Source: Streptomyces sp. XM4193 (lineage in GTDB: Bacteria; Actinomycetota; Actinomycetes; Streptomycetales; Streptomycetaceae). From it: a stretch of DNA of 64,000 bases. Below the pieces are notes generated by a model that searched no databases, was not told the origin of the DNA, and saw only the letters and a list, made by a program, of their open reading frames with translations. Shown piece by piece: positions 16,068-31,066 of the stretch. Location: the NCBI RefSeq assembly GCF_023072595.1, contig NZ_JALLGK010000001.1, forward strand, positions 1,240,001 to 1,304,000. Reading direction: 5' to 3'. The position numbers and the translations under genes were made by a program. Numbering within the stretch: position 1 is the first letter of the stretch; each line of letters starts with the position of its first letter.

Positions 16068-16622
16068 ATGGCGACGCCCGACAAGGTCGCAGCTGTGGCG
16101 GAGATGACGGACAAGTTCCGCAACTCCAACGCCACTGTGGTCACCGCGTACACCGGGCTTTCCGTGGCTCAGCTCAAGGAGCTGCGCCGCTCGCTCGGTG
16201 ATAACGCTCAGTACCGTGTGGTGAAGAACACGCTGACCAAGATCGCGGCCAAGGAGGCCGGGGTCAACACGCTCGACGAGTTCCTGACGGGCTCGACGGC
16301 TGTCGCTTTCGTTACCGGTGACCCGGTAGTTGCGGCAAAGGGTCTTCGTGACTTCGCCAAGGAGAACCCCGCTCTCGTCATCAAGGGCGGTGTCCTTGAA
16401 GGCAAGGCGCTGTCCGCCGACGAGATCAAAAAGCTCGCGGACCTCGAGTCCCGCGAGGTGCTGCTCGCCAAGCTGGCCGGTGGCATGAAGGCGTCCACGG
16501 CCAAGGCCGCGGCGACCTTCCAGGCCCCGCTCACGAAGCTCGTCCGCACTGCGGACGCGCTGCGCGAGAAGGTCGAGCAGGGCGGTGCCGGTACGCCGGC
16601 TCCCGCCGAGGCTGCCGAGTAA
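16068..16622 (+). CDS. rplJ: 50S ribosomal protein L10
   Basis: 184 aa, ATG start after GGAAGGAG. The N-terminal domain ([34 protein letters not shown]) binds 23S rRNA and L11; the C-terminal helix anchors L7/L12 dimers. It is the probable autorepressor acting on the preceding leader. rplL follows after 81 nt. Confidence 0.97.
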   Translation: MATPDKVAAVAEMTDKFRNSNATVVTAYTGLSVAQLKELRRSLGDNAQYRVVKNTLTKIAAKEAGVNTLDEFLTGSTAVAFVTGDPVVAAKGLRDFAKENPALVIKGGVLEGKALSADEIKKLADLESREVLLAKLAGGMKASTAKAAATFQAPLTKLVRTADALREKVEQGGAGTPAPAEAAE

Positions 16623-16703
16623 GAACCCTCAGCAGTCCAGCGGGCCCGTACGCCCGCCGCAATGTACATCCGGCACCAGCCGATTAGTGGAAGGACCGCC
16701 ACC

Positions 16704-17093
16704 ATGGCGAAGCTCACCCAGGACGAGCTGCTCGCGCAGTTCGAGGAGATGACCCTCATCGAGCTCTCCGAGTTCGTGAAGGCCTTCGAGGACAAGTTCG
16801 ACGTCGAGGCTGCCGCCCCGGCCGCCGTCGCCGTTGCCGCCCCGGGCCAGGGCGGCGGCGCCGCCGAGGCCGCGGAGGAGCAGGACGAGTTCGACGTCAT
16901 CCTCACCGGCGCGGGCGACAAGAAGATCCAGGTCATCAAGGTCGTGCGTGAGCTGACCTCGCTGGGTCTGAAGGAAGCCAAGGACCTGGTCGACGGCACC
17001 CCGAAGCCGGTTCTGGAGAAGGTCAGCAAGGAGGCCGCGGACAAGGCCAAGGAGTCCCTCGAGGGCGCCGGCGCCGCTGTCGAGGTCAAGTGA
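16704..17093 (+). CDS. rplL: 50S ribosomal protein L7/L12
   Basis: 129 aa from the ATG at 16704, after GGAAGGA. The N-terminal dimerisation helix ([19 protein letters not shown]) is followed by an Ala/Gly-rich hinge (about 45-62) and a C-terminal factor-binding domain ([24 protein letters not shown], about 80-103). The stalk protein recruits EF-Tu and EF-G. The operon ends with a perfect hairpin. Confidence 0.97.
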   Translation: MAKLTQDELLAQFEEMTLIELSEFVKAFEDKFDVEAAAPAAVAVAAPGQGGGAAEAAEEQDEFDVILTGAGDKKIQVIKVVRELTSLGLKEAKDLVDGTPKPVLEKVSKEAADKAKESLEGAGAAVEVK

Positions 17094-17166
17094 CCCTGCT
17101 GAGTCTCCCGCGGCCCGTTCTGCGAGCCGTCTGACTCGGTGCTGTCCCGTGCGGGACGGCGTCACA

Positions 17167-17202
17167 CGAAGGGCGATCACCCGTTGGGGTGGTCGCCCTT
17201 CG
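17167..17202 (+). terminator. Terminator after rplL
   Basis: CGAAGGGCGATCACCC pairs with GGGTGGTCGCCCTTCG with one mismatch around loop GTTG. It separates rplJL from rpoBC. Confidence 0.85.
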
Positions 17203-17643
17203 GCGTTCCCGGGTGTTCGAGTGACGGTCGAGTGCGACCACGGGCGCCGGGGGTAGGGTGATCATCGTTGCCGGTGCGAACCGCTTCGCAGCCCGGCCCG
17301 TGGTCGGCAGGGCCTTGACGAACGGCACACGGCAAGCGATTCTCAGGACGCTGCTCGACAGCGATCGGTCGGCACGCAGGCGGCGCTCCTGGGTGGCGAG
17401 GACGGCCGACGGCTGGCGGCGGCAGACGATCCACATCGATTTCGGGTCCGAGGCATGGATCGCAGAGGAAGTGGGAAGTCTTGCGGCAGACGCCGAAGGA
17501 GGCCGCTCGAAGCGCAAGGCAGGGCTCTCTCGGGCCGGGCGTACAGACCCGGTCGAGGCCCTGAAGGCAATGGAGGAACAACGAGGGAGTGATCCCTCCC
17601 GGAGGGAGAGAGAGGCACTGCGCCGATCTCCGGATATCCGCTC
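17203..17643. other. Upstream region of rpoB, no gene recognised
   Basis: An open frame spans 17258-17674 but lacks family features, a clear ribosome-binding site or sensible composition, and it overlaps the rpoB promoter. It is treated as non-coding. Confidence 0.5.
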
Positions 17644-17672
17644 TGGACATCAGTGTGCCTTGTGGCTACACT
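17644..17672 (+). promoter_or_regulatory. Promoter of rpoB-rpoC
   Basis: TGGACA (17644-17649) and TACACT (17667-17672) with a 17-nt spacer, a near-ideal vegetative promoter. The predicted transcript start near 17679 leaves a leader of about 85 nt. Confidence 0.65.
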
Positions 17673-17764
17673 GACACTTTGCGCTGCCTGTTAGTTGCCT
17701 CCTGCCGTCACCCGGGGGCACCGGTATGCGCGTAGTGAGTCCGAGCCCTCGGAAGGACCCCCTC

Positions 17765-20700
17765 TTGGCCGCCTCGCGCAACGCCTCGACCGTCAATTCG
17801 AACAACGGCGCCAGCACCGCCCCATTGCGTATCTCCTTTGCGAAGATCAGGGAACCTCTCGAGGTTCCCAACCTCCTTGCGCTCCAGACCGAGAGCTTCG
17901 ACTGGCTCCTCGGCAACGACGCTTGGAAGGCCCGCGTCGAGGCCGCGCTGGAGCGCGGTGAGGACGTCCCCAACAAGTCCGGTCTGGAAGAGATCTTCGA
18001 AGAGATCTCGCCGATCGAGGACTTCTCGGGGTCGATGTCCCTGACTTTCCGGGACCACCGCTTCGAGCCGCCGAAGAACTCCCTGGAAGAGTGCAAGGAG
18101 CGCGACTTCACGTACGCGGCTCCGCTGTTCGTCACGGCCGAGTTCACCAACAACGAGACCGGTGAGATCAAGTCTCAGACGGTCTTCATGGGCGACTTCC
18201 CGCTCATGACCAACAAGGGCACCTTCGCGATCAACGGCACCGAGCGCGTGGTCGTCTCGCAGCTCGTTCGTTCGCCCGGTGTCTACTTCGACTCCTCCGT
18301 GGACAAGACGTCCGACAAGGACATCTTCTCCGCCAAGATCATCCCTTCCCGGGGTGCCTGGCTGGAGATGGAGGTCGACAAGCGCGACATGGTCGGTGTC
18401 CGCATCGACCGCAAGCGCAAGCAGTCCGTCACCGTGCTGCTGAAGGCTCTGGGCTGGACCACGGACCAGATCCTCGAGGAGTTCGGCGAGTACGAGTCGA
18501 TGCGCGCCACCCTGGAGAAGGACCACACCCAGGGTCAGGACGACGCGCTCCTCGACATCTACCGGAAGCTGCGTCCGGGCGAGCCGCCGACCAAGGAGGC
18601 CGCCCAGACCCTGCTGGAGAACCTCTACTTCAACCCGAAGCGGTACGACCTGGCGAAGGTCGGCCGGTACAAGATCAACAAGAAGCTCGGCGGTGACGAG
18701 CCGCTGAACTCCGGCGTGCTCACCAACGCCGACGTCATCGCCACGATCAAGTACCTGGTGAAGCTGCACGCCGGCGAGACCGAGACGGTCAGCGCCGAGG
18801 GTGACGAGATCGTCGTCGAGACCGACGACATCGACCACTTCGGCAACCGCCGCCTGCGGAACGTGGGCGAGCTCATCCAGAACCAGGTCCGCACGGGTCT
18901 GGCCAGGATGGAGCGGGTCGTCCGCGAGCGGATGACCACCCAGGACGTCGAGGCGATCACGCCGCAGACCCTGATCAACATCCGGCCGGTCGTCGCCTCC
19001 ATCAAGGAGTTCTTCGGCACCAGCCAGCTGTCGCAGTTCATGGACCAGACGAACCCGATCTCCGGGCTCACTCACAAGCGCCGTCTCTCGGCGCTCGGTC
19101 CGGGTGGTCTCTCCCGTGAGCGGGCCGGCTTCGAGGTCCGTGACGTGCACCCCTCGCACTACGGCCGGATGTGCCCGATCGAGACGCCGGAAGGCCCGAA
19201 CATCGGCCTGATCGGCTCGCTCGCCTCCTACGGCCGGGTCAACGCCTTCGGTTTCGTCGAGACCCCGTACCGCCGCGTCACCGACGGTGTCGTCAGCGAC
19301 GAGGTCGACTACCTGACGGCCGACGAGGAGGACCGCTTCGTCATCGCCCAGGCCAACGCCCCGCTGACGGACGACCTCCACTTCGCCGAGGAGCGCGTGC
19401 TGGTCCGCCGTCGTGGCGGCGAGGTCGACAACATCCCGGGCACCGAGGTCGACTACATGGACGTCTCGCCGCGCCAGATGGTGTCGGTGGCGACGGCCAT
19501 GATCCCGTTCCTCGAGCACGACGACGCCAACCGCGCACTCATGGGGTCGAACATGATGCGGCAGGCCGTGCCGCTCATCAAGGCCGAGTCGCCGCTGGTC
19601 GGCACCGGCATGGAGTACCGCGCCGCGGTCGACGCCGGTGACGTCATCAAGGCCGACAAGGACGGTGTCGTCCAGGAGGTCTCGGCCGACTACGTCACCG
19701 TCGCGAACGACGACGGCACGTACACCACGTACCGCGTCTCCAAGTTCCACCGCTCCAACCAGGGCACCTCCTTCAACCAGAAGGTGCTCGTGGACGAGGG
19801 CGCCAGGGTGATCGAGGGTCAGGTCCTGGCCGACGGTCCCTCCACCGAGGACGGCGAGCTGGCCGTCGGCAAGAACCTGCTGGTCGCGTTCATGCCGTGG
19901 GAGGGCTACAACTACGAGGACGCGATCATCCTCTCGCAGCGTCTGGTGCAGGACGACGTCCTCTCCTCGATCCACATCGAGGAGCACGAGGTCGACGCCC
20001 GTGACACCAAGCTGGGTCCGGAGGAGATCACCCGGGACATCCCGAACGTCTCCGAGGAGGTCCTCGCCGACCTCGACGAGCGCGGCATCATCCGTATCGG
20101 TGCCGAGGTCGAGGCCGGGGACATCCTGGTCGGCAAGGTCACCCCGAAGGGCGAGACCGAGCTGACCCCCGAGGAGCGGCTGCTGCGCGCGATCTTCGGA
20201 GAGAAGGCGCGCGAGGTGCGCGACACCTCGCTGAAGGTGCCGCACGGCGAGACCGGCAAGGTCATCGGCGTGCGCATCTTCGACCGCGAGGAGGGCGACG
20301 AGCTGCCCCCGGGCGTGAACCAGCTGGTCCGTGTCTACGTGGCGCAGAAGCGCAAGATCACCGACGGTGACAAGCTCGCCGGCCGCCACGGCAACAAGGG
20401 CGTCATCTCCAAGATCCTGCCGGTCGAGGACATGCCGTTCCTGGAGGACGGCACCCCGGTCGATGTGATCCTGAACCCGCTCGGTGTGCCCTCCCGGATG
20501 AACCCGGGCCAGGTCCTGGAGATCCACCTCGGCTGGCTGGCCTCGCGGGGCTGGAAGGTCGAGGGCTCCGAGGAGTGGATGGAGCGTCTCAAGGCGATCG
20601 GCGCCGACGAGGTCGCGCCGGGCACCAACGTCGCGACCCCGGTCTTCGACGGTGCGCGGGAGGACGAGCTCGCCGGCCTGTTCAACCACGCCCTGCCCAA

Positions 20701-21247
20701 CCGCGACGGCCGCCGGATGGTCCAGCCCTCCGGCAAGGCGCAGCTGTTCGACGGTCGTTCCGGAGAGCCGTTCCCGGACCCGGTCTCGATCGGCTACATG
20801 TACATCCTGAAGCTGCACCACCTGGTCGACGACAAGCTGCACGCGCGCTCGACCGGCCCGTACTCGATGATCACCCAGCAGCCGCTGGGCGGTAAGGCGC
20901 AGTTCGGTGGCCAGCGCTTCGGTGAGATGGAGGTGTGGGCGCTCGAGGCGTACGGCGCCGCGTACGCGCTCCAGGAGCTCCTGACGATCAAGTCCGACGA
21001 CGTCACCGGACGTGTGAAGGTCTACGAGGCGATCGTCAAGGGCGAGAACATCCCCGAGCCCGGCATCCCCGAGTCCTTCAAGGTGCTCATCAAGGAGATG
21101 CAGTCGCTCTGCCTGAACGTGGAGGTGCTGTCCTCGGACGGCATGTCCATCGAGATGCGTGACACCGACGAGGACGTCTTCCGCGCCGCGGAAGAGCTCG
21201 GTATCGACCTGTCCCGGCGCGAGCCGAGCAGCGTCGAAGAGGTCTGA
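17765..21247 (+). CDS. rpoB: DNA-directed RNA polymerase subunit beta
   Basis: 1160 aa from the TTG at 17765, chosen because GGAAGGA lies seven nt upstream and streptomycete RpoB begins at the same alanine-rich point; an in-frame ATG at 17726 has only a weak site. Beta forms one pincer of RNA polymerase and the rifamycin pocket. The rifampicin-determining region at residues 418-442 reads [17 protein letters not shown] then LTHKRRLS. It keeps Asp427, His437 and Ser442 (E. coli 516, 526, 531), but has Thr429 and Ile432 where Asn518 and Leu521 are usual. Other conserved blocks include [21 protein letters not shown] and the C-terminal [18 protein letters not shown]. Confidence 0.98.
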   Translation: MAASRNASTVNSNNGASTAPLRISFAKIREPLEVPNLLALQTESFDWLLGNDAWKARVEAALERGEDVPNKSGLEEIFEEISPIEDFSGSMSLTFRDHRFEPPKNSLEECKERDFTYAAPLFVTAEFTNNETGEIKSQTVFMGDFPLMTNKGTFAINGTERVVVSQLVRSPGVYFDSSVDKTSDKDIFSAKIIPSRGAWLEMEVDKRDMVGVRIDRKRKQSVTVLLKALGWTTDQILEEFGEYESMRATLEKDHTQGQDDALLDIYRKLRPGEPPTKEAAQTLLENLYFNPKRYDLAKVGRYKINKKLGGDEPLNSGVLTNADVIATIKYLVKLHAGETETVSAEGDEIVVETDDIDHFGNRRLRNVGELIQNQVRTGLARMERVVRERMTTQDVEAITPQTLINIRPVVASIKEFFGTSQLSQFMDQTNPISGLTHKRRLSALGPGGLSRERAGFEVRDVHPSHYGRMCPIETPEGPNIGLIGSLASYGRVNAFGFVETPYRRVTDGVVSDEVDYLTADEEDRFVIAQANAPLTDDLHFAEERVLVRRRGGEVDNIPGTEVDYMDVSPRQMVSVATAMIPFLEHDDANRALMGSNMMRQAVPLIKAESPLVGTGMEYRAAVDAGDVIKADKDGVVQEVSADYVTVANDDGTYTTYRVSKFHRSNQGTSFNQKVLVDEGARVIEGQVLADGPSTEDGELAVGKNLLVAFMPWEGYNYEDAIILSQRLVQDDVLSSIHIEEHEVDARDTKLGPEEITRDIPNVSEEVLADLDERGIIRIGAEVEAGDILVGKVTPKGETELTPEERLLRAIFGEKAREVRDTSLKVPHGETGKVIGVRIFDREEGDELPPGVNQLVRVYVAQKRKITDGDKLAGRHGNKGVISKILPVEDMPFLEDGTPVDVILNPLGVPSRMNPGQVLEIHLGWLASRGWKVEGSEEWMERLKAIGADEVAPGTNVATPVFDGAREDELAGLFNHALPNRDGRRMVQPSGKAQLFDGRSGEPFPDPVSIGYMYILKLHHLVDDKLHARSTGPYSMITQQPLGGKAQFGGQRFGEMEVWALEAYGAAYALQELLTIKSDDVTGRVKVYEAIVKGENIPEPGIPESFKVLIKEMQSLCLNVEVLSSDGMSIEMRDTDEDVFRAAEELGIDLSRREPSSVEEV

Positions 21248-21255
21248 CGGGCTGG

Positions 21256-21291
21256 CCGGGGAGCGTCCCGCCACAGCAGGACGCTCCCCGG
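21256..21291 (+). terminator. Hairpin in the rpoB-rpoC gap (attenuator or processing site)
   Basis: A perfect 13-bp stem, CCGGGGAGCGTCC with GGACGCTCCCCGG, within the 104-nt gap. As rpoC must still be transcribed, it probably acts as a partial terminator or an RNA processing/stability element. Confidence 0.55.
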
Positions 21292-21351
21292 CTCTCCCCG
21301 GACCCCCGTTCAGACCCCTTTTTGACTCGACCCTGAGAGGGATTGACGAGA

Positions 21352-25251
<3,900 letters not shown>

Positions 25252-25267
25252 GCGCGAGCGTTCCGCC

Positions 25268-25309
25268 AGAGGCGGTTCTCCACTCCTTCGGGGGTGGGGG
25301 GCCGCCTCT
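25268..25309 (+). terminator. Terminator after rpoC
   Basis: AGAGGCGG pairs with CCGCCTCT, with an inner CTCC/GGGG-type stem, 17 nt past the rpoC stop. Confidence 0.7.
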
Positions 25310-25485
25310 CGGCGTTCGGCCCGCGCGTCGGCCCGCACAGGTCTGCAGCCCGCGCGCGGCAAGGGTCTCGTATCGGTGACGGCTGTGTCGGCGTTCTCAT
25401 ACGGTCCTGCCCGGAACTCCCCGTCGGGCCCAGTCGTCATGGAACATGGGGACAGTACTCGGTCTAAGGCGGGGAGGTGCTGGGG

Positions 25486-26037
25486 ATGTCGCTCCACTGG
25501 CACGGCGCGGGGCAGGGGCAGCCCGGTCACAATCCGATGATGCGTGCGTCGGATTCCGACCGCGAGCGCGCTGCCGACGTGCTCAAGGCCGGCTACTCGG
25601 AGGGTCGGCTGTCGAAGGAGGAGTACGATCACCGGCTCGACCGTGTGCACCGGGCGGCGACGTACGCGGACATTCAGCCGATGATCGTCGATCTGCCGCA
25701 GGGCCCGGTGCCGATGACCGGCTATCAGCAGCAGCCGATGGCGGTGGTGCCGCAGGCGTTCCGTCCGGTCCCGATGCCGCAGCGGAACTGGGCGGCCGTG
25801 CCGCCGCCCAGCTCGACCAACAGCACGGCCATCGGCGCGCTGGTGTGCGGTGTGCTGACGCCGATGACCTGGGGGCTGACGTCGCTGCCCGCGGTGATTC
25901 TCGGCCACAAGGCGCGGGCGGAGATGCAGGGCAGGACCGAGAAGGGCGACGGCATGGCCACCGCCGGTCTGGTGCTCGGCTACCTCGGTATGGCCTTCTG
26001 GTCGCTGTTCATCCTGATCGCGGTGCTGGCGGCCTGA
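25486..26037 (+). CDS. DUF1707 and DUF4190 domain membrane protein
   Basis: 183 aa from the ATG at 25486; GGGGAGG lies nine nt upstream. Residues about 20-68 (MRASDSDRERAADVLKAGYS, RLSKEEYDHRLDRVHRA, ATYADIQPMIVDLP) are a DUF1707 domain, a small helical module frequent in streptomycete membrane proteins. A Pro/Gln-rich linker follows, then two membrane helices (about 112-136 and 155-182) around GHKARAEMQGRTEKGDGMATAGLVLG, which is the DUF4190 pattern. No function is established; it stands between rpoC and the str operon as an independent unit. Confidence 0.82.
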   Translation: MSLHWHGAGQGQPGHNPMMRASDSDRERAADVLKAGYSEGRLSKEEYDHRLDRVHRAATYADIQPMIVDLPQGPVPMTGYQQQPMAVVPQAFRPVPMPQRNWAAVPPPSSTNSTAIGALVCGVLTPMTWGLTSLPAVILGHKARAEMQGRTEKGDGMATAGLVLGYLGMAFWSLFILIAVLAA

Positions 26038-26258
26038 TTCCGCGGAAGCCGTCCGCGGGAGCCTTTGGGTTCCCCGCGGATCCGTTTCCCGCGGGATCCG
26101 TTTCTGGTCGGAGCAGCGAGGTTTGGTTCTGTTCGGGGCCGGGCAGAGTTGCGCCGAGTGCCTGCCGACGAGCGCGGCACCGATACGCCGACGTTTCCCG
26201 CGCGGTCCCGTTGAACCGGGCCGCGCTCTCCGGGCGGGCCCGCCGCTCCGTATCGATT
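26038..26258. other. Intergenic region upstream of the str operon
   Basis: No gene recognised. The str promoter follows at 26259. Confidence 0.5.
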
Positions 26259-26287
26259 TTGACCGGAGCCTGCGCGGTCGGTACGCT
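26259..26287 (+). promoter_or_regulatory. Promoter of the rpsL-rpsG-fusA-tuf operon
   Basis: TTGACC (26259-26264) and TACGCT (26282-26287), 17-nt spacer. The predicted start near 26294 gives a leader of about 230 nt before rpsL. Confidence 0.65.
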
Positions 26288-26445
26288 CTGACCTTGTGCC
26301 TGGGGTGTCCCCTGCGCTCATGCGATGGCTCGTATCCGCGACTCCTTCCCTGGCGAAGCGGTTCTGCTGGATGCGAGCGGGCGACACCGGGATCACACAC
26401 TCTCCGAATCGGTGGAGTTCTCCTCGATGAGAGACGTGGTGGCTT

Positions 26446-26470
26446 CGACACACCCGACCGCGTGGGTCGG
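26446..26470 (+). promoter_or_regulatory. Conserved leader element shared with rpsJ, copy 1
   Basis: The element starts CGACACACC and contains CCCGACCGCGTGGGTCGG; CCGACC pairs with GGTCGG around GCGTG. It lies 54 nt before the rpsL start inside the leader. A 24-of-25 identical copy sits before rpsJ (32085-32109). Confidence 0.6.
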
Positions 26471-26523
26471 TGAGGTGGCCCAGGTTAGATTTACCGATAC
26501 GGCACACAGAAACCGGAGAGACT

Positions 26524-26895
26524 GTGCCTACGATCCAGCAGCTGGTCCGCAAGGGCCGGCAGGACAAGGTCGAGAAGAACAAGACGCCCGCGCTAGACGG
26601 TTCGCCGCAGCGTCGTGGCGTCTGCACGCGTGTCTTCACCACCACCCCGAAGAAGCCGAACTCGGCGCTCCGCAAGGTCGCCCGTGTGAAGCTCAGCAGT
26701 GGCATCGAGGTCACTGCCTACATTCCGGGTGAGGGCCACAACCTGCAGGAGCACTCCATCGTGCTCGTGCGCGGTGGCCGTGTGAAGGACCTGCCGGGTG
26801 TTCGCTACAAGATCATCCGTGGTTCCCTCGACACCCAGGGCGTCAAGAACCGCAAGCAGGCTCGCAGCCGCTACGGCGCCAAGAAGGAGAAGTAA
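26524..26895 (+). CDS. rpsL: 30S ribosomal protein S12
   Basis: 123 aa from GTG (family start [14 protein letters not shown]). S12 sits at the decoding centre. The streptomycin-relevant segments [11 protein letters not shown] and [11 protein letters not shown] are wild type in form, so no S12-based streptomycin resistance is evident. First gene of the str operon; rpsG starts 3 nt after its stop. Confidence 0.97.
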   Translation: MPTIQQLVRKGRQDKVEKNKTPALDGSPQRRGVCTRVFTTTPKKPNSALRKVARVKLSSGIEVTAYIPGEGHNLQEHSIVLVRGGRVKDLPGVRYKIIRGSLDTQGVKNRKQARSRYGAKKEK

Positions 26896-26897
26896 GA

Positions 26898-27368
26898 ATG
26901 CCTCGTAAGGGCCCTGCCCCGAAGCGCCCGGTCATCATCGACCCGGTCTACGGTTCTCCTCTGGTGACGTCCCTCATCAACAAGGTGCTGCTGCACGGAA
27001 AGCGCTCCACCGCCGAGCGCATCGTGTACGGCGCCATGGAGGGTCTGCGGGAGAAGACCGGTAACGACCCGGTCATCACCCTCAAGCGCGCGCTCGAGAA
27101 CGTGAAGCCGACCCTCGAGGTCCGCTCGCGGCGTGTCGGTGGCGCCACCTACCAGGTGCCGGTCGAGGTTCGCCCCGGCCGCTCCTCCACTCTCGCACTG
27201 CGCTGGATCGTGGGTTACTCCCGCGCCCGCCGCGAGAAGACGATGACCGAGCGTCTGATGAACGAGCTGCTCGACGCCAGCAATGGCCTCGGCGCTGCCG
27301 TGAAGAAGCGCGAGGACACCCACAAGATGGCCGAGTCCAACAAGGCCTTCGCGCACTACCGCTGGTAG
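26898..27368 (+). CDS. rpsG: 30S ribosomal protein S7
   Basis: 156 aa. S7 nucleates assembly of the 30S head and contacts tRNA at the exit site; in E. coli it also represses the str m[40 protein letters not shown] and the C-terminal FAHYRW are family signatures. It is tightly spaced after rpsL, with fusA 40 nt downstream. Confidence 0.97.
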   Translation: MPRKGPAPKRPVIIDPVYGSPLVTSLINKVLLHGKRSTAERIVYGAMEGLREKTGNDPVITLKRALENVKPTLEVRSRRVGGATYQVPVEVRPGRSSTLALRWIVGYSRARREKTMTERLMNELLDASNGLGAAVKKREDTHKMAESNKAFAHYRW

Positions 27369-27407
27369 TCGCTACCCACATCGAGACCGAGAGAAGACTG
27401 AAGCCTT

Positions 27408-29531
27408 ATGGCTACCACTTCACTTGACCTGGCCAGGGTCCGAAACATCGGGATCATGGCCCACATCGACGCGGGCAAGACGACCACCACCGAGCGAATC
27501 CTGTACTACACCGGTGTGAGCTACAAGATCGGTGAGGTCCATGACGGCGCAGCCACCATGGACTGGATGGAGCAGGAGCAGGAACGCGGCATCACGATCA
27601 CCTCGGCCGCGACCACGTGTCACTGGCCGCTGAACGACGTCGACCACACCATCAACATCATCGACACCCCCGGGCACGTCGACTTCACCGTTGAGGTGGA
27701 GCGTTCGCTGCGCGTGCTCGACGGTGCCGTGACGGTGTTCGACGGTGTCGCCGGTGTGGAGCCGCAGTCCGAGACGGTGTGGCGTCAGGCGGACCGCTAC
27801 GGCGTTCCGCGCATCTGCTTCGTCAACAAGCTGGACCGCACGGGTGCGGAGTTCCACCGCTGCGTCGACATGATCGTCGACCGCCTCGGTGCGACCCCCA
27901 TCGTCATGCAGCTGCCGATCGGCGCCGAGGCGGACTTCACGGGCGTGGTCGACCTCGTCCAGATGAAGGCGCTCGTCTGGTCCGCCGACACCAAGCTCGG
28001 TGAGGCCTACGACGTCGTCGAGATCCCGGACAGCCACAAGGAGAGCGCCGACGAGTGGCGCGGCAAGCTCCTCGAGGCCGTCTCGGAGAACGACGACGAG
28101 ATGATGGAGCTGTACCTCGAGGGCGTCGAGCCCACCGAGGAGCAGCTGATGGCCGCCATCCGCCGCGTCACCCTGGCGTCCACGGGCGCCGAGGGCACGA
28201 CCACGGTCACCCCGGTGTTCTGCGGAACCGCGTTCAAGAACAAGGGCGTTCAGCCCCTGCTCGACGCGGTCGTGCGCTACCTGCCGTCGCCCCTGGACGT
28301 CGAGGCCGTCGAAGGCCAGGACGTCAAGGACCCGGAGACGGTCATCAAGCGCAAGCCGTCCGACGACGAGCCCTTCGCCGGCCTGGCGTTCAAGATCGCG
28401 AGCGACCCCCACCTGGGCAAGCTCACGTTCGTGCGCGTCTACTCCGGCCGTCTGGTCTCCGGCACCGCGGTGCTCAACTCGGTCAAGGGCCGCAAGGAGC
28501 GCATCGGCAAGATCTACCGCATGCACGCGAACAAGCGTGAGGAGATCGAGTCGGTGGGCGCCGGCGACATCATCGCCGTGATGGGTCTCAAGCAGACCAC
28601 CACCGGTGAGACGCTCTGCGACCAGGGCAGCCCGGTCATCCTGGAGTCCATGGAGTTCCCGGCTCCGGTGATCGAGGTCGCCATCGAGCCGAAGACCAAG
28701 GGCGACCAGGAGAAGCTGGGTGTGGCCATCCAGCGGCTGGCCGAGGAGGACCCGTCCTTCCAGGTCAAGACCGACGAGGAGACCGGCCAGACCATCATCG
28801 CGGGTATGGGCGAGCTGCACCTCGACGTGCTGGTCGACCGTATGAAGCGGGAGTTCCGGGTCGAGGCCAACGTCGGCAAGCCGCAGGTCGCGTACCGCGA
28901 GACGCTGCGCAAGTCCGTCGAGAAGCACGACTACACGCACAAGAAGCAGACCGGTGGTTCCGGCCAGTTTGCGAAGGTGCAGATCGCGATCGAGCCTCTC
29001 GAGGGCGACGGTTACGAGTTCGTCAACAAGGTCACCGGTGGCCGTATCCCCAGGGAGTACATCCCCTCGGTGGACGCCGGTTGCCAGGACGCGATGGAGT
29101 TCGGCGTGCTCGCCGGCTACCCGCTGACCGGCGTGCGCGTGACCCTGCTCGACGGTGCGTACCACGACGTCGACTCCTCGGAGATGGCGTTCAAGATCGC
29201 CGGTTCGATCGCCTTCAAGGAGGCCGCACGCAAGGCCAGCCCGGCCCTGCTCGAGCCGATGATGAAGGTCGAGGTCACCACGCCCGAGGACTACATGGGC
29301 GATGTGATCGGCGACATCAACTCCCGTCGCGGACAGGTTCAGTCCATGGAGGACCGCGGCAGCGCCAAGCTCGTCACGGGACTCGTCCCGCTGTCGGAGA
29401 TGTTCGGTTACGTCGGTGACCTTCGCTCCAAGACCTCCGGTCGCGCGAGCTACTCCATGCAGTTCGATTCCTACGCCGAGGTTCCCAAGAACGTCAGCGA
29501 GGAGATCATCGCGAAGGCCAAGGGTGAGTGA
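27408..29531 (+). CDS. fusA: Elongation factor G
   Basis: 707 aa. This GTPase drives translocation of tRNA and mRNA. P-loop AHIDAGKTT is at 18-26, switch [10 protein letters not shown] near 85-92, and NKLD near 139-142; domains II to V follow, with GGSGQFAKV in domain IV. No duplicated or truncated segment is seen. Third gene of the str operon. Confidence 0.98.
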   Translation: MATTSLDLARVRNIGIMAHIDAGKTTTTERILYYTGVSYKIGEVHDGAATMDWMEQEQERGITITSAATTCHWPLNDVDHTINIIDTPGHVDFTVEVERSLRVLDGAVTVFDGVAGVEPQSETVWRQADRYGVPRICFVNKLDRTGAEFHRCVDMIVDRLGATPIVMQLPIGAEADFTGVVDLVQMKALVWSADTKLGEAYDVVEIPDSHKESADEWRGKLLEAVSENDDEMMELYLEGVEPTEEQLMAAIRRVTLASTGAEGTTTVTPVFCGTAFKNKGVQPLLDAVVRYLPSPLDVEAVEGQDVKDPETVIKRKPSDDEPFAGLAFKIASDPHLGKLTFVRVYSGRLVSGTAVLNSVKGRKERIGKIYRMHANKREEIESVGAGDIIAVMGLKQTTTGETLCDQGSPVILESMEFPAPVIEVAIEPKTKGDQEKLGVAIQRLAEEDPSFQVKTDEETGQTIIAGMGELHLDVLVDRMKREFRVEANVGKPQVAYRETLRKSVEKHDYTHKKQTGGSGQFAKVQIAIEPLEGDGYEFVNKVTGGRIPREYIPSVDAGCQDAMEFGVLAGYPLTGVRVTLLDGAYHDVDSSEMAFKIAGSIAFKEAARKASPALLEPMMKVEVTTPEDYMGDVIGDINSRRGQVQSMEDRGSAKLVTGLVPLSEMFGYVGDLRSKTSGRASYSMQFDSYAEVPKNVSEEIIAKAKGE

Positions 29532-29588
29532 CCTCGGCTAGAAGCCGAAGTCACAGCCCTTAGGCTGTAGCAATAGGCATTCGGGTTA

Positions 29589-29619
29589 CCGGTGCGGTCC
29601 GCTCGACGGTCCGCACCGG
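29589..29619 (+). terminator. Hairpin in the fusA-tuf gap
   Basis: CCGGTGCGG pairs with CCGCACCGG, 58 nt after the fusA stop. Two shorter stems lie between it and fusA (CGGCTAGAAGCCG; ACAGCC...GGCTGT). It suggests partial termination, so that tuf may also be driven by its own promoter, as reported for streptomycete tuf1. Confidence 0.45.
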
Positions 29620-29750
29620 CCCCGGCCGCCAGCCCTTAAGAGCGAACGGGCCAAGGGCGTCCCCCTAGGGGTCCTGGCCGGTTCGGTACGACCACCTGAA
29701 CCCTCCGTAAACTGCGGAGGCGTACAGCACCAGTCCACAGGAGGACCCCA

Positions 29751-30944
29751 GTGGCGAAGGCGAAGTTCGAGCGGACTAAGCCGCACGTCAACATCGGCAC
29801 CATCGGTCACATCGACCACGGTAAGACCACCCTCACGGCGGCCATTACCAAGGTGCTGCACGACGCCTACCCCGACCTCAACGAGGCCTCGGCCTTCGAG
29901 AACATCGACAAGGCGCCCGAGGAGCGCCAGCGCGGTATCACCATCTCCATCGCGCACGTCGAGTACCAGACGGAGAGCCGTCACTACGCCCACGTCGACT
30001 GCCCGGGTCACGCGGACTACATCAAGAACATGATCACCGGTGCCGCTCAGATGGACGGCGCCATCCTCGTGGTCGCCGCCACCGACGGCCCGATGCCGCA
30101 GACCAAGGAGCACGTGCTCCTGGCCCGCCAGGTCGGCGTTCCGTACATCGTTGTCGCCCTGAACAAGGCCGACATGGTGGACGACGAGGAGATCATGGAG
30201 CTCGTCGAGCTCGAGGTCCGTGAGCTCCTCACCGAGTACGAGTTCCCGGGCGACGACCTGCCGGTCGTCAAGGTCTCGGCGCTGAAGGCCCTCGAGGGCG
30301 ACGGCGAGTGGGGCCAGAGCGTTCTCGACCTGATGAAGGCCGTGGACGAGGCCATCCCGCAGCCGGAGCGCGAGGTCGACAAGCCGTTCCTCATGCCGAT
30401 CGAGGACGTCTTCACGATCACCGGTCGCGGTACGGTCGTCACCGGCCGTATCGAGCGTGGCATCCTCAAGGTCAACGAGACTGTCGACATCATCGGCATC
30501 AAGGCCGAGAAGACCACCACCACGGTGACCGGCATCGAGATGTTCCGGAAGCTGCTGGACGAGGGCCAGGCCGGTGAGAACGTCGGTCTGCTCCTCCGCG
30601 GCATCAAGCGCGAGGACGTCGAGCGCGGCCAGGTCATCATCAAGCCGGGCACCGTCACCCCGCACACGGAGTTCGAGGCGCAGGCGTACATCCTGTCGAA
30701 GGACGAGGGTGGCCGTCACACCCCCTTCTTCAACAACTACCGCCCGCAGTTCTACTTCCGTACCACCGACGTGACCGGCGTCGTGACCCTCCCCGAGGGC
30801 ACCGAGATGGTCATGCCGGGCGACAACACCACCATGTCCGTCCAGCTGATCCAGCCGGTCGCCATGGAGGAGGGCCTCAAGTTCGCCATCCGTGAGGGTG
30901 GCCGGACCGTCGGCGCCGGCCAGGTCACCAAGATCAACAAGTGA
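29751..30944 (+). CDS. tuf: Elongation factor Tu
   Basis: 397 aa from GTG after GGAGGA. The GTPase delivers aminoacyl-tRNA to the ribosome. P-loop GHIDHGKTT is at 19-27, DCPGHADY near 84-91 and NKADM near 139-143; domains II and III are complete. It is most like tuf1, the str-operon copy. A strong hairpin terminates the operon. Confidence 0.98.
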   Translation: MAKAKFERTKPHVNIGTIGHIDHGKTTLTAAITKVLHDAYPDLNEASAFENIDKAPEERQRGITISIAHVEYQTESRHYAHVDCPGHADYIKNMITGAAQMDGAILVVAATDGPMPQTKEHVLLARQVGVPYIVVALNKADMVDDEEIMELVELEVRELLTEYEFPGDDLPVVKVSALKALEGDGEWGQSVLDLMKAVDEAIPQPEREVDKPFLMPIEDVFTITGRGTVVTGRIERGILKVNETVDIIGIKAEKTTTTVTGIEMFRKLLDEGQAGENVGLLLRGIKREDVERGQVIIKPGTVTPHTEFEAQAYILSKDEGGRHTPFFNNYRPQFYFRTTDVTGVVTLPEGTEMVMPGDNTTMSVQLIQPVAMEEGLKFAIREGGRTVGAGQVTKINK

Positions 30945-30982
30945 CCCCCGGCCCGTAAGGGCTCGCAGTACCAGTACCACGG

Positions 30983-31018
30983 GAAGGGCCCGTGCGACCT
31001 CGGTCGTACGGGCCCTTT
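30983..31018 (+). terminator. Terminator after tuf
   Basis: AAGGGCCCGTGCGAC pairs with GTCGTACGGGCCCTT around CTCG, followed by TTCG. Confidence 0.8.
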
Positions 31019-31066
31019 CGCGGGTCCGGGCCGAGAGGCCGGTTGCACCGAGATACCGGAGTGCGG

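Noticed and set aside
17258..17674. A 138-aa frame upstream of rpoB.
   Set aside because: No family features, no ribosome-binding site, and its end overlaps a convincing rpoB promoter.
26640..26850. Possible streptomycin-resistance changes in S12.
   Set aside because: The PKKPNS and RVKDLPGV segments are wild type.
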